In this document: piece by piece, positions 1 through 16,439 of the stretch
Position numbering within the stretch: position 1 is the stretch's first letter
How the letters are laid out: each line of letters starts with the position of its first letter
NCBI GenBank assembly: GCA_964036275.1
Contig: OZ038435.1
Span: 9,482,310-9,546,309 of the forward strand
Origin: Litoditis marina
Taxonomy: Eukaryota > Nematoda > Chromadorea > Rhabditida > Rhabditidae
Reading direction: 5' to 3'
DNA length: 64,000 bases
Program-made: the position numbers and the translations under genes
The notes under the pieces: generated by a model
The model's input: the letters and a program-made list of their open reading frames with translations, nothing else
Told to the model about the DNA's origin: nothing
Databases searched by the model: none

Positions 1-9
1 AACACGAAC

Positions 10-4865
<4,856 letters not shown>

Positions 4866-5488
4866 CCTGAAATCAAAAAATTTGGGAAAAAACTATTCAA
4901 TCAAACAATTTTAAAAGCATTATAGGTATAAACCACTTTTACATGTGATAAAAACAGCCAATTGTTCATGGAATAAGCCGAGAACGTATGAAAAGCTTAT
5001 AGACATGAAAACACCTTACCAAATGAAATGAAGAACGAGTTAAAATACAAAAAAACGCTCTATTTTTCAAACAAATCATCAGCAAAATTTTCGCGCACTT
5101 CGGTTTCCCGCGCATAATATTTGAATCACCCGCGTTCGCGGTCTTTCCTATTTACCATGGAGCGCGAAAAGGAACGAAGGTCAATGATCGTATATTGCCT
5201 TCTTAAAAAACGAATTATCTACGATTTATGATAAAGAGTAGAACATAATGATCATAAAAGTTATTGGAAAGTGTCTCATCTATCGTATAAATACCATGAA
5301 GTAAGAGCAAATGGAGAGCATTGAATGACTGTCAAACTCAATTCAACCCTTTTATAAGACGGTTTGACGCTCTAGGAAGTATTATATAAAATTCTGTCCC
5401 ATTTCTTGTTACTCTGGAAAATGAATAGTTCTCTCCCTTTTCAACTTTTTCAAATATACATTTTAGCCGGCAATGAGTTCTAATCAAT
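4866..5488. promoter_or_regulatory. Shared upstream region of mcm-6 and the Ly-6-like gene with E2F-like sites
   Basis: The only sequence between two divergent starts. Within about 85 bp it holds TTTTCGCGC (5088-5096), TTTCCCGCGC (5104-5113) and GCGCGAAAA (5162-5170), all fitting the E2F/DP consensus TTTSSCGC. E2F control of MCM genes is well established in animals. The mcm-6 start is 220-300 bp away. The Ly-6-like start is about 320-400 bp on the other side. Function is inferred. Confidence 0.55.
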
Positions 5489-7054
5489 ATGACGAGAAAA
5501 GGAAATGAGCAATTTCCAGTTATGCTTGTATTTCTCTCACTGCTCACACTGCTATGTCTATCGGGTAAGCATAGTTTTGGTTGAAAAATGGAACGTAAAC
5601 ATAACAACTGTAGATCGCTCGCTGGAACGAGGTTTCTCTCGTTTTGAAAAAGACAGAAATATACGAGGTTTGTATTTGAAACTGTTAGGCGTTGTTGGAA
5701 GCAAGACAGAAGTTCGAACGAGCAGCATCCGAGCAAGACTTTCCTTCCAAAACTATAGGGGGTTATGCGATAAATCACGCTGTTAGAACAAAACGGTGAG
5801 CAAATACACTTCATTCACACTGTTGATTGATTTATCATTCATGCAATCCATGTGAAAACTACTTTTACTTTACGTAGTCGTCGTGGAACACAACCCACTC
5901 GACGAACGTTTCAGGTACTACGGTGGCTCTGAAATGCTGGGTGTGCGTGGGAAAAGATTGCGACGTCGTGGGTGGTCCATCGTGGGAACTAGAAGCCTGT
6001 CCCGAGGGCAGCTACTGTCAGGTAGATCACGGAATCAACACTTTTCCAATATCAAAATAACTTGCTGAAAATGTCCCGAAATGGTTCTATATGACTTCAT
6101 ACTGTATTTGTGCACGGGTGCATGAGGCACACTATACATTTCTGTAAGTTACTTAACAAAAGAGTTCTAAACCAGTACACCCGGTTAATACTGACGTGGC
6201 TAACAAGAAGCCGTCAAACGATTCGCCATGATTTATGCCAGGATAGTCCGAATGTTTTTTATTTCCCTCAACCGTGTACATTTTCCAGAAAAGTAGCTTC
6301 GAGCTCTACAGTAATACTCTGAATGAAACATTGAAGTCGAACACCGTGAGGAGCTGTTCCTATGAGACTGGTATGTCCGTCAGAAATGTTATAGGGGTGA
6401 CAAATTTATAAATTTTTGTCTTTCACCGGAATCGAACCTGCGAGCAAAAGATTCGAAGTAAGGCGCTAACCGATGCGCTGCGGGAGTCTAGAGCCGACAT
6501 GCTCTGAAACCGAAAACTTGTGTCCTCATTTTACCCGCGGATTTTACGAGATATATTATAGTCAACATTCATTTGTGTGGCGGAGATCATACCACCGACT
6601 AGTGCTCTCATCTTCCGCCGAAAAATAACTATCGCTCATCTCAGAATTGACGAATCAAATGGATTGCTCGTTTGCTGTCTTTGATGGCGAAATGAAGACT
6701 ATATCATTTTTTTATAAAACATAGTGTTTGCTCTCTCGAAAGCAAGCCTACACGGAGTATGTTGCTCTAACCCGCTATTTTCGTAGTTTCATCCCGTTGC
6801 TTTTTGGGGGAACTCATAATTTATAGCTGGTAGCGATCGAACTAGAACAAAAATATGGCTACTCTCAATTTTTCTCAGGTTGTATGGCCTCGACGGACAC
6901 CTCCACGTGCGAGGCAGACGGGATTCAGTTCGCGGGTACCGGCTGCCTGACCCGCAGTTGCTGCGCCCAAGATGGCTGCAACCCTGCCGGCAGCCTCCCG
7001 GCACTTCTCGCGGCACTAGCTGCCTGCATTGTATGGAATCTGTGGAGAATTTAG
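5489..7054 (+). CDS. Secreted Ly-6/uPAR-like (three-finger) protein, probably GPI-anchored
   Basis: Exons 5489-5564, 5915-6021, 6289-6370 and 6879-7054 join in phase to 146 residues. Residues about 9-25 form a signal peptide (VMLVFLSLLTLLCLSG). The mature part opens with CWVC and closes with CCAQDGCN, the CC-x4-CN signature of the Ly-6/uPAR fold, with further paired cysteines between. The last ~25 residues are a hydrophobic tail (LPALLAALAACIVW), as in GPI-anchored members, after a small-residue stretch (NPAGS) where cleavage could occur. One NET sequon is visible. Such proteins commonly modulate receptors or channels at the cell surface; the partner here is unknown. Poly(A) signal AATAAA at 7076-7081. 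Divergent neighbour of mcm-6. Introns hold a tRNA-derived SINE. Confidence 0.85.
6395..6492 (-). mobile_element. tRNA-derived SINE, copy 1
   Basis: Read on the minus strand it has an A-box-like GCGCATCGGTTAGCGC and a B box GGTTCGATTCC, i.e. an internal RNA polymerase III promoter, followed by a tail ATTTATAAATTTG. The same order occurs at 14150-14235 and 59661-59744. Lies in intron 3 of the Ly-6-like gene. Confidence 0.7.
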
Positions 7055-7140
7055 TGCCTCGGTTTCAGCAGAATGAATAAAGACTTTTGTTATTGTTATT
7101 GTTATTGTTTTTGTTGTTTTTATTCTCTTATTGACATCAA

Positions 7141-7169
7141 AAGTTGCTGCGCCCAAGATGGCTGCAACC
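7141..7169 (+). repeat. 28-bp duplicate of the Ly-6 exon 4 cysteine motif
   Basis: AGTTGCTGCGCCCAAGATGG and the next 8 bases match 6956-6984, the codons for the CCAQDGCN signature, without change. The copy lies about 60 bp beyond the poly(A) signal and directly touches the MITE at 7175. Confidence 0.9.
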
Positions 7170-7174
7170 CATCT

Positions 7175-7330
7175 GAGTACGTATGCTAGAACCGGCACCT
7201 TTATCCCATCCTGCGTCTCTCGCTGTGCCTCACTATTTCTAATCTCTCACATCCCGGCGTACAGAAACAGCACATGTTTGAGGAGACGCAGGAAGGGAGG
7301 AAGGTGCCGGGATCTTCTAGCATACGGACT
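7175..7330. mobile_element. Palindromic MITE family C, copy 1
   Basis: Left end GAGTACGTATGCTAGAA and right end TTCTAGCATACGGACT are inverted repeats; the inner arms also pair (CATCCTGCGTCTC against GAGACGCAGG). Further copies at 12467-12639 and 13780-13951. Non-coding. Confidence 0.8.
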
Positions 7331-7502
7331 GTGGCATTCGGCCCACACCCCTTGCGGGTCTGACTGCAGGCACCGTAGCAAAGTCTCCTGAAAAGGTCAG
7401 CTCAGAGCTGAACTATCTGGACACCACCTGATCCAGATTTGGATCACCCCCACTATGCTTAAACACGGAAAGTGGGCAACAATGTGGCCAGACTGTGATC
7501 AG

Positions 7503-7690
7503 GCGGCGTAGCAATCCCTCCAATCTCACAAGAAGTTCATATGAGTTTCTCATGAAATGCCTCATGAGCTGCTCGTAAACTCTCCATGTTGTAGCATGGC
7601 AATCAATAGAATCTCATGAGAAGCTCATGCGAATAGCTCATGAGGTGAGGTCCTCAATCAGGTTGAGCTCACCACTTTCATGACTTTGCT
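7503..7690. mobile_element. Palindromic MITE family G, copy 1
   Basis: Begins GGCGGCGTAGCAATCCCTC and contains repeated CTCATGAG blocks. A better preserved copy lies at 50162-50342, where the far end GAGGGATTGCTACGCCGCC is the inverse of the start. Here the right end is degraded. Confidence 0.6.
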
Positions 7691-7959
7691 ACCGTGCCAG
7701 GAGTGTTGCGGAATCTGTGAAGTTCTTAATGATTTGCTTGTGAGATGATAAATGAAGGCGTTTGTTGTTATGGTCGTTTCTGTTATTGATATTTACTGTT
7801 CAGAGAACAGTGGCAAAGACATTCAAGTTGTGATCTCAAGCGGATCGAGAAACTGAAAATCTGGCCACAGCGTTGCCAACTTCTTATGTTTAAGCATTGT
7901 GTAGATCATGGGTGATCCAGTCTTCAACATGTTAGAATTTCGCAAACCCGTGTTCTCAC

Positions 7960-8340
7960 GTTTTTGTGTGCGTACACGTGACCCAGGTACACGTACCCAT
8001 TCAAAACAAACGTCCAATATTACTCATGTTATGAGTACACATGACCTCACGCTTCACCGTTTTCGTATACTGAGTACACGTGTACGCACGTTTCCACATT
8101 CATACACGTGACCTAGGTATACGCGGCCTAACATGAATACACGTGACCTCACGTTCTCAATGTGTTCGTATTCTGAGTACACGAGCCCTCACGTTTCAAC
8201 GTATTGATATTTAAAGTACACGTGTCTTCACGTTAAAGTTCGTACAGGTGACCTAGGTACATGTGACCTCACTTTCGATCTTCGCATTCTGAGTACACGC
8301 GACCTCACGTCCTCGAATACGTGTCTCCCAATAAAAGTTG
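7960..8340. repeat. Degenerate CACGTG-rich tandem array
   Basis: Diverged units of about 45 bp built from GAGTACACGTGACCTCACGT-like blocks. At least eight CACGTG or one-mismatch hexamers occur in 380 bp. CACGTG is an E-box, but the regular spacing suggests an old minisatellite rather than an enhancer. Confidence 0.6.
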
Positions 8341-8804
8341 TTGTAGCCCCCAGTGGACGGCCCTATCAGCACATTTCAGAAGACATTAACCGACTATAAA
8401 AGTGTAATCGATCACTTATGGACATTCACACACAACTTCCCTTACCCATTGAAAGTGAATGTGAAATTCCATCCTGTTTTACATCATTAATACATTTGTT
8501 CTTTAATTCCATATTTGCTGTGATCCTTTTTCTCGGAATGCATGGTCTGTGGATTTCTTAGAGTTTGTATATACTACGTTTCATCAATCGGTGACTTTCT
8601 ACAGTAATCTTTCGAATATTCGAGGAAATTTATCTAACCCCTAAACAGACTTTTAGCTTCACAGTTTTCTATGCTTGTAGTAACCAATGTAATAAACAAA
8701 ATCACAGAGTTTAAACTATTTATAATACCTACAAGATATGAATAATGTACTTGAAAAATTCAGAATCTTACTGTAGAGGGCTATTGTTCCGTGAAACAGA
8801 CTAT

Positions 8805-8930
8805 ACTGTTAGTCAATTGCACAGTTACGTTAAACATGTTGACCACAGCGGAACTCAGAAACGTGCAATGACAAAGTGCACGATTCCCCATCAGAACTTT
8901 ACGTGACTATTCAATTGACTTCTAGTATAG
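8805..8930. mobile_element. Dispersed repeat family F, copy 1
   Basis: Opens ACTGTTAGTCAATTGCACAG and ends GACTATTCAATTGACTTCTA with GTATAG, giving partly inverted ends (AGTCAATTG). Related copies at 9236-9362, 15660-15793 and 17115-17225, and a tail at 17485-17520. No coding capacity. Confidence 0.6.
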
Positions 8931-9235
8931 GTAACCATTCAATCGAATCTCGCAACTTTCATGACTTTCCAAGTACGAGTTGATCAACTCGAATCGATCA
9001 ACTTGTGTTGTTGTCTACACAAAAGCCATCCTATTTGTACAAAGGTCATAAAAATCTGCTATATTTGCTTAGAATTTTTTCATTAGGTTTGTTTCTCTGT
9101 GCTAACTCGTGAATGCTGTTCATCATAAGTTGCGAGATTAGATCTTTCATTTCCCTCTTAGATTTTTGAACGCTTTTTCTATGTTTTAATCATTTCTATC
9201 TCTTCTTACGCTCGAATTATAACTATTACACGTTG

Positions 9236-9362
9236 TACACTGCTAGTCAATTACACAGTCACGGGAAACATGTTTAACACAGCAGAACTGAGAAACGGGC
9301 AATGATAATAAATACTCATTAGAATTTTAACTTTACTTGACTATCACATTTACTTCTAGTAT
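9236..9362. mobile_element. Dispersed repeat family F, copy 2
   Basis: Matches the copy at 8805 over GTCAATTACACAGTCACG, then ACACAGCAGAACTGAGAAAC, and the end ACTTCTAGTATA. Confidence 0.6.
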
Positions 9363-10116
9363 ATTGCTTGTTTTCTGACTCACTCGAACCCGCTTTATTA
9401 ACCAATTGAAGAATCTTATTATCACAGCATACCTATAGTTCGATCTGCGCACACGGCAGTATTATCGAAATACGACCGAAATTGAATCAAAATTCTGAAA
9501 TATCATTGAAAGAAATGGAGATTCTGGTGCAATCAGTACATTTAGAGTACCAATTTCACCACTGAACGCTCAAATGTTTCACCGAAACTATAAAATGCAC
9601 ATAGGTCATTATCGTTTAACGTATAGTTGTTCTGTTATATCATTTGTCATTGTTGCATCATGTTAACTGCTACTGATAGCTGACTGTCACTCTCACTTTC
9701 AAGTGTGTAGAAAATTCTCCAGTATAAATTTGTTAAAAGTGAATTGTATAGTCTGAAAAACGTTGAGAAACAACAGAAAATGTGCACGTTCACGACTTCG
9801 GATGAGTGCTCCCATAAATGACGCGACTACGTGTCTGATTAGCAGTACACATGCTTGAGCGTGAGAGAATTTCTGTAATTGCTCATAGCGGAATTCGAAA
9901 AAAAAGTTGCACGTATGGAGACGTTTGCACTTTTGATTTGTGCGTTTGAGAAGCTAAAACTACAACTTCGGCCCCATTTGCAGCTTTACTGTTTTGCCCG
10001 AGCTGTTGCACTTTGATCTCACATTTTGGTTCTGCCATGATCAGTTGATCACAATTTCTTCCACTATTCTTCATTTAATAGATTTTCTGTTCATCTATAT
10101 CACAATGTAGGTTATG

Positions 10117-10354
10117 ATATAGTCCCAATCATTCCCACTGAGACCTCGGCAACGTGCCAACAAAATTTCCAGATGGCATTTTATCATGTTAATGATTTCC
10201 AAAACACTGAAAGTTTTTCTTAGCGACAGTTACGCTTTCTTACAATGCGTGGATGAAAATTATTTTTGTAAAATCTGCTATTTCTATGCAATACATGCAT
10301 TCGAGGTTTCATTGGCACGCTGCCAAGGTCTCAGTGGGAATGGCGGGAACTATA
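10117..10354. mobile_element. MITE family A, copy 1
   Basis: Inverted ends TATAGTCCCAATCATTCCCA and TGGGAATGGCGGGAACTATA enclose about 240 bp with GAGACCTCGGCA near one side and TGCCAAGGTCTC near the other. Second good copy at 23684-23925; single ends or decayed copies at 32829-33020, 45590-45620, 50680-50705 and 59115-59155. Confidence 0.75.
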
Positions 10355-10630
10355 TGATGAAGACTGCGTTCTTAACTGGGTTTTTTTTTCACTTCATCAC
10401 TACTCAACCAATCGTTGACCTCAACACCGCAGAACGCGGTGTTTCAAGTGAACTTAATGAAAAAAGTAGCAGATTCGTTGGATTGAATGTTTTGGTGAAC
10501 TATCGTATTGTGTGTATTTGATTGTGTACAATAGTGTACGTACATATCCGTGCCAATTCTGCCTACTTCAGTGTCGCCCCGCTATCTCTGCCCCTGATAA
10601 GCCCCTAGTAGAGTGTACTACTTGAATAAG

Positions 10631-13600
10631 ATGCGGGACCGGTCCCCCGACATAACCAACCTCACCCACCACCTCAACTGCTCTGAAGAAGAACGAATCT
10701 CCATACTTGACTTCAACAGCAGCAAATACTACGTCAGTTTATTTCACGTTCTCACGTGAAAATTATGTTTTTACACGTGCTAATCACGTAGCTTCCGGAC
10801 TTTCGACAGGTTTCAGTTGGTTTCTAGGTTGTAATACCATTGTTTCATGTGAAATTATGGAAGTTTGTTGGTATTTTCGATTGAAACTAGTTTTGAGTCA
10901 GTGTGCGGGTTGAACACTATGCTTATAAAAATAAGAATTTTTATTGAATCGTGATCCAATTATAGGGAAAAGTATTAGACAAAAATGTGAAGGCGAATAT
11001 TTCCGAGTTTTGTGAATGTAACTAGTTCAGAATGACACTTGGAGTTTAAAACGACATGTATGAGAAATTTCCCGGAGATCTGCTTCCGTTCGCTACTGTT
11101 TTCCTAGAATTCGTAGAAGTTTAAGAAGCCGTGATCGTTATCTCTCGCTAATCCTTTACTGTTCGTAAGCCGCTTTCAACACATAGCTGAAAAATCGATA
11201 ATGGAACAGTCATAGATAGCCTGGGGGGTTATTAGACTGATAAACATGAATTGAGAAAGATCTAATTAGTCAATTTATTGATTTGGCCTCGATCGAAAGA
11301 TCATTCAAAATCCTAGGTAATAGAAAAATCTGAGGAGAAAATCTAAAAAGATCACAAAAAAAGTCTAGATAGAAAATTTAGTTGATAACTGATGAACTTT
11401 AGTTTACATAGTTTGATGAACTTTTAAAACACAAAACATGCAACAGAACAGAAGCACAAATATTATGGGAATTTAACGTTCCGGAAGGTCAAAAGGCAGA
11501 GAAAGTTGGAGGTAGAGAAAATTATTTTTCAAGCATGAAGCTGTTTTGGTTTTGTATTATAATTATGAACACTTTTCAGCTGGTGGACACAGTTATACCC
11601 ATAATGACCATAGTTTTCTCTGTATTTGGATTAATTGTCAATGGAATTTTTATTTATCTTACGATACGAGGAATTAGAGAGAAGAAGTTACCCTTTAAGG
11701 TCAGTTTTTAGTAGTTTATTCTTATTTCTGTAAAGTTGCCATTTAACCTTAGTCCTTATTTTTTTGATAATTGTTGTTTTAAACGGAAATTTTATACCTT
11801 ATACATTTTCAGGGCTATTCTCTATTATTGAATCGTTCCTTCACTGATGTCATTACTTCTATTATTACTTTAATATTCGTTTCCTTACATCGGTTCGATC
11901 AAGTGCCCGATCCGAATGAATATCCCACGGTCAGTTTATTTTCTTTCTTTCATTATTTTTCACTCTCTCTTTCTTTCTTTCTTTCTTTCTCCCTTTCTAT
12001 CTCCACTTCTCTTTTTCTATTTCTCTCTCTCTGTTCATTTTTTTATCTCGTTATGGTTCATCAGAAAATGGTTCTTTTTGTTATGTGTCCTTCTACCTGG
12101 GTTGCTATGTTGAATTTTTATGGCTTATTCTTATTCTTTCTAGATAAGTTTTTTTTTAAAATTTCTCAGCTATAAAAATTTCCGTTCTGGTTAGTGTACT
12201 GTTTATTCGTACTCACCTTCTTTCGGGCTTTTATCACACTGACCTCAGTTTTGACATCATAACAATTATAAACAACAAAATAAGTAAACATTGTATAATA
12301 AATAATTTGCTGGTATACCTTTGATGTCTCTTATCTATGTTTGCACATCTGCTTATTGTTACCTTTGCGAATATAAAGTAGGTTTATATTTATGATGTAC
12401 ACCTCAAGTTGAAAAAACGTGAAATCCAAAGACTTTTCAAAAAAAAATTGTGTCTTATATCATTCCGAGTACGTATGCTAGAAGATCCCGGCATCTTCAT
12501 CCCATCCTGCGTCTCCTCATACATACGCTATTTCTCTGCTCTCACATGCCGCCTGGATGTAAGAGACGAGAAATAGTGAGGCAGAGCGAGAGACGCAGGA
12601 TGGGATGAAGGTGCCGGGATCTTCTAGCATACGTACTCAGATTTTAAGCTGTGGGGATGGAAGGTTTGTTGGATTACTTAATTTTAAGGAGAATATTATA
12701 AAAAATATTACTCTCACCGAAAGCACAAGGTGACAAGATCGCAGTTGTAGATTGGTCCTACAAACAAATCACAGCGGGCAAAATTTTTCGGAATTCTTTG
12801 TTGTGGAATCGTTCGTGGGTCTAAAACATTTAGTTTTCCACTGAAACTATAGACACAGCAGAACTAAATAGACGTGTCCTTCTAATTTTCTCCGAGCGAC
12901 CTGTTTCACCTTTAATTTCCATACTGCCCATGTTTTATGTCTCATTGAACACATTAGACCATTAATTCCCACCAGAAAACAAAAACTGTATTCCAATAAA
13001 ACATTAATATCTGTTTTGTGCCAAGTTATTTGGTTGAATGACGCACTGACAATAGTTTCATCGTATTTTATCGCTTTATCGCACGTGTATAGTCCTGTTC
13101 GTGAAACCAATCGTCACAGCGCAAAACACTGCTACCGTAAGACAATTATAGAAAAGGCGCATTTGTAAATTTTACCTAGCTTTCTAAACTGCCCGTGAAC
13201 TAGGAACACAACAATCAAAATTTCGATATTGTTGCGTTCTGTATAGTTTGAAGTTTGAATGTTAGAAATGCTCGATCAAAAACTACAGAGTTATATATTT
13301 CCACTAACTCCAGGTCGCAAAACTAACATGAAACATACATGTCGTTCCATTGTCGCCCAGTGATTGATTCATTGCGCTTACGGAAGTGTAAAAATCTGAA
13401 AATAGGAACATTAAAAAAATAGAAACAAAAGAAATTGAAGCAAAAAACATTCATTCACTTCTATTTGCAGGAATACCAGAACAAGACGCTGGTCGACCTG
13501 GACTACTTGATACCCCACGGTCGAACGGTTTTCACTCTTCTTTTGACCCTCGACTTTTGGGCCGCGGCTGGATGTTACGCCGTTTTGGCACTGTTCATGT

Positions 13601-16136
13601 ACTTCGCCGTGAAACATCCGATGATTTATATGGTCAAAATGACCGATAGACGGACTGGTGAGACTTTTTTAATGTTTTGTAACAAAATTTTCCATGTTTC
13701 ATACTGTATTTCTCTTCTCGCCGTGCTGAAAATCTCGATTTTGGTCTGTCAACACTAGATTGGCAAAGTGTTTAGTGCAGAGTACGTATGCTAGAAGATC
13801 CCGGCATATTCATCCCATCCGGCGTCTCCTCAAACATACGCTATTTCTCTGCTCTTACATCCTGCCGGGATACGAGTGGCGCGAAATAGTAGGGCAGAGC
13901 GAGAGACGCAGGATGGGATGAAGGTGCCGGGATCTTCTAACATACGTACTCAGATGCCTTACAAACTTTTGAGCGTCAGGGCGAAACTGCTGTATAGCTT
14001 CTATGTTGTGAATTCACCCAGTATTAGCGCGAATCATAGGTAATGTAGAGAAAACAGTCTAGATGTTTGCACTTTGATCCGGTTCGCTGTTCTTTCTGCT
14101 GTGTTTGACCGGTCAAACTAAATGTGAGATTCTGTCCCAACTAATAGTATAGTGAGTGCCAAATTTATAAATCTCTCCCTCTTGCCGGAATCGAACCTGC
14201 AAGCAAAAGATTCGCAGCAGGGCGCTAACCACTGCGCTAATATAGTTACCAGTAAGCTTTGTAATCGAAGGAACGTGTGCGTACACAGCGGAAAGTGAGA
14301 TGTACAGTACCCTCCTGCCTTTCTGTTGGCGACGACTATAGACACTGGATTCTGTTCACCCCTGACATTTCTCTGTTTCACCCCGAAACCACCCCTATTT
14401 TAGCAGGGGCCAAACCGCGGTATGGCCCCTGCTAAGACAGGGAGAAAACAGAGGAATTTCTGGGGGAAATCAGAGAAATCTCAGTGATAAAAGAGAGAAA
14501 TTACGGGTTGCTTCAGAACATAATATAAACGAATATTTTAGAAAATAAACATTTTTTTCATTATCTAAAAGACAATATCAAAACATTTTCTAAATTTTTA
14601 CTTTAATTTATTAACCCTGCAGTTAATAACTAAGTACTCTTCCATTATAACTCATATATGATACGATTTCAAACTCAGAGTGAAACGACAAACGGCGGCC
14701 AGCCACGTCTGGCGGAGCGCCGTATCTAGTACGGGTTGGCTCTAATGTGTGCAGAACAGCTGATCGAGCCAGCTACTCTGGTGCGCCGCGCGCGAAATCG
14801 CTGTTTTCTCCCCGCCACATCCCTGCTAATGATTGCTCTATAATATCCCGTAGATATCCCTGAAATACCTCCGGTATTTCCCTACTAAAAATGTCAAAGT
14901 AAGTGCTGGGAAATTACCGGGAAATCACCCTGAATTATCCCTGATCTACCCCGATTTTCCCCCTACTTTCTCTCAGAAATTTCAGTGAAAATTTTCTCTC
15001 TGTTCTGTCAGGGAAGTCCAACTACCTATGGAGCCATTCGATAAGACTACCGAAGAGAGTTTACAAAATTACTCGATTACGGTAAATTGAAAGTGAAAAT
15101 AGTCTTGGCATCAGTTGGATGTCGTAATGTGATTTCTATCCTGTTTGTCCATTCTTATCTGTTCCCGTTAGATTTATGTTTCTTTTGGTCGGTTGTAAAA
15201 CACGTAATACCTACAGAGAACAGTCTCGCAAAGGGATAAATTGGTAGAAACATTCACGTACTTTACGTGCTTCACGTGATCAACCTAGAATTGTAGTTTA
15301 TCTCGGCACAGAGGAGTATACGCGACAACTAACTGAACTTCCATAGAGAAGCAACATGATAAAACTACAAACACACTGGTAGAGGGCGACATACAACGTT
15401 AAGAGCGATTCCTACACGGCGTTGTACGTTTTCGTGTACCTCTCCGTGCATGTCAAGCGTTGCTAACACAGCAGAAAGTCCGACCACCGTAACTTCATTT
15501 GCAATAACTTCCTATTTACCACAAACAACAGCACAACAACCATTGAACACGGTGTACGCTGCCCTATCCCGCAGTATTTGTAGTTTGATTCCGTTTCTTC
15601 TCAGTCGCAATACGTGAATTATGACGTGTAAAGTACGAGTCACAATGTTCATCTCCTATGTATACTGTTAGTCAACTGCACAGTCATGTGCAACATGTTC
15701 AACACAGCAGAAATCCGAAACGTGCAATTACAAAGTGCTCGATGCCACATTAGAATGCTAACTTCACGTGACTATTTAATTTACTTCTAGTAAAACAATT
15801 TCCCATTGTGTTTCAGTGTACGTGGGCGTGATAGTGTGGGTGGTGGGCCTCGTCTATGCCATAGTAGTGGTCTCCATTTCATCCAATAATGCATTCAATG
15901 TATTCAATTCTGATGATGCCGACTTGATACAGGTTCGTTTCTTTCTTCTTCTCTTCTTTTGACTTTTTTCTGTAGAAACAAACGTGACAATTGAAATGGA
16001 AGAGAGGGGAAAGAAACAGAAAAAAAGAATGAGAGACGCAGAGGGAGAGTGAACCAGAGAGGGAGGGAGAGCGGGAGGGAGAGAAAAGAAAGGAAGAGAA
16101 GAAAGAAAAAAGAGATAGAGTGAGAGAGAGAGAGAG

Positions 16137-16179
<43 letters not shown>

Positions 16180-16378
16180 AAGAGATGGAAGTAAGAGACA
16201 GTTCAACCCGGATGGTGCTGATCTTGTTTCTATTTTTAGTACTTATCAACTGTCTGTATAGCATTCCAGTGAAAAAAAAACTGTACAAGAAATCAAAGAC
16301 AGATAGAGAGAAAGGTTGAAGATAAAGCTATAAATAAAACGAGAGAAGAAGAGAGTGAGATAGAGAGACATAGACAGA

Positions 16379-16439
<61 letters not shown>

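Larger units (their letters stand above)
7331..10630. other. Repeat-filled intergenic region, no gene seen
   Basis: Between the Ly-6-like gene and the receptor I find no credible exon. Contents: a MITE (family G) at about 7503-7690; an inverted pair of a shorter repeat at 7435-7500 and 7830-7925 (shared TATGCTTAAACA / TGTTTAAGCAT and CTGGCCACA blocks); a CACGTG-rich degenerate array (7960-8340); family F repeats at 8805-8930 and 9236-9362; and a family A MITE at 10117-10354. The promoter of the receptor gene presumably lies at its right end. Confidence 0.7.

Noticed and set aside
14380..15010. Complete transposon delimited by similar ends in receptor intron 4
   Set aside because: The inverted similarity between the two sides is patchy and no target duplication could be found; only the hairpin is certain.
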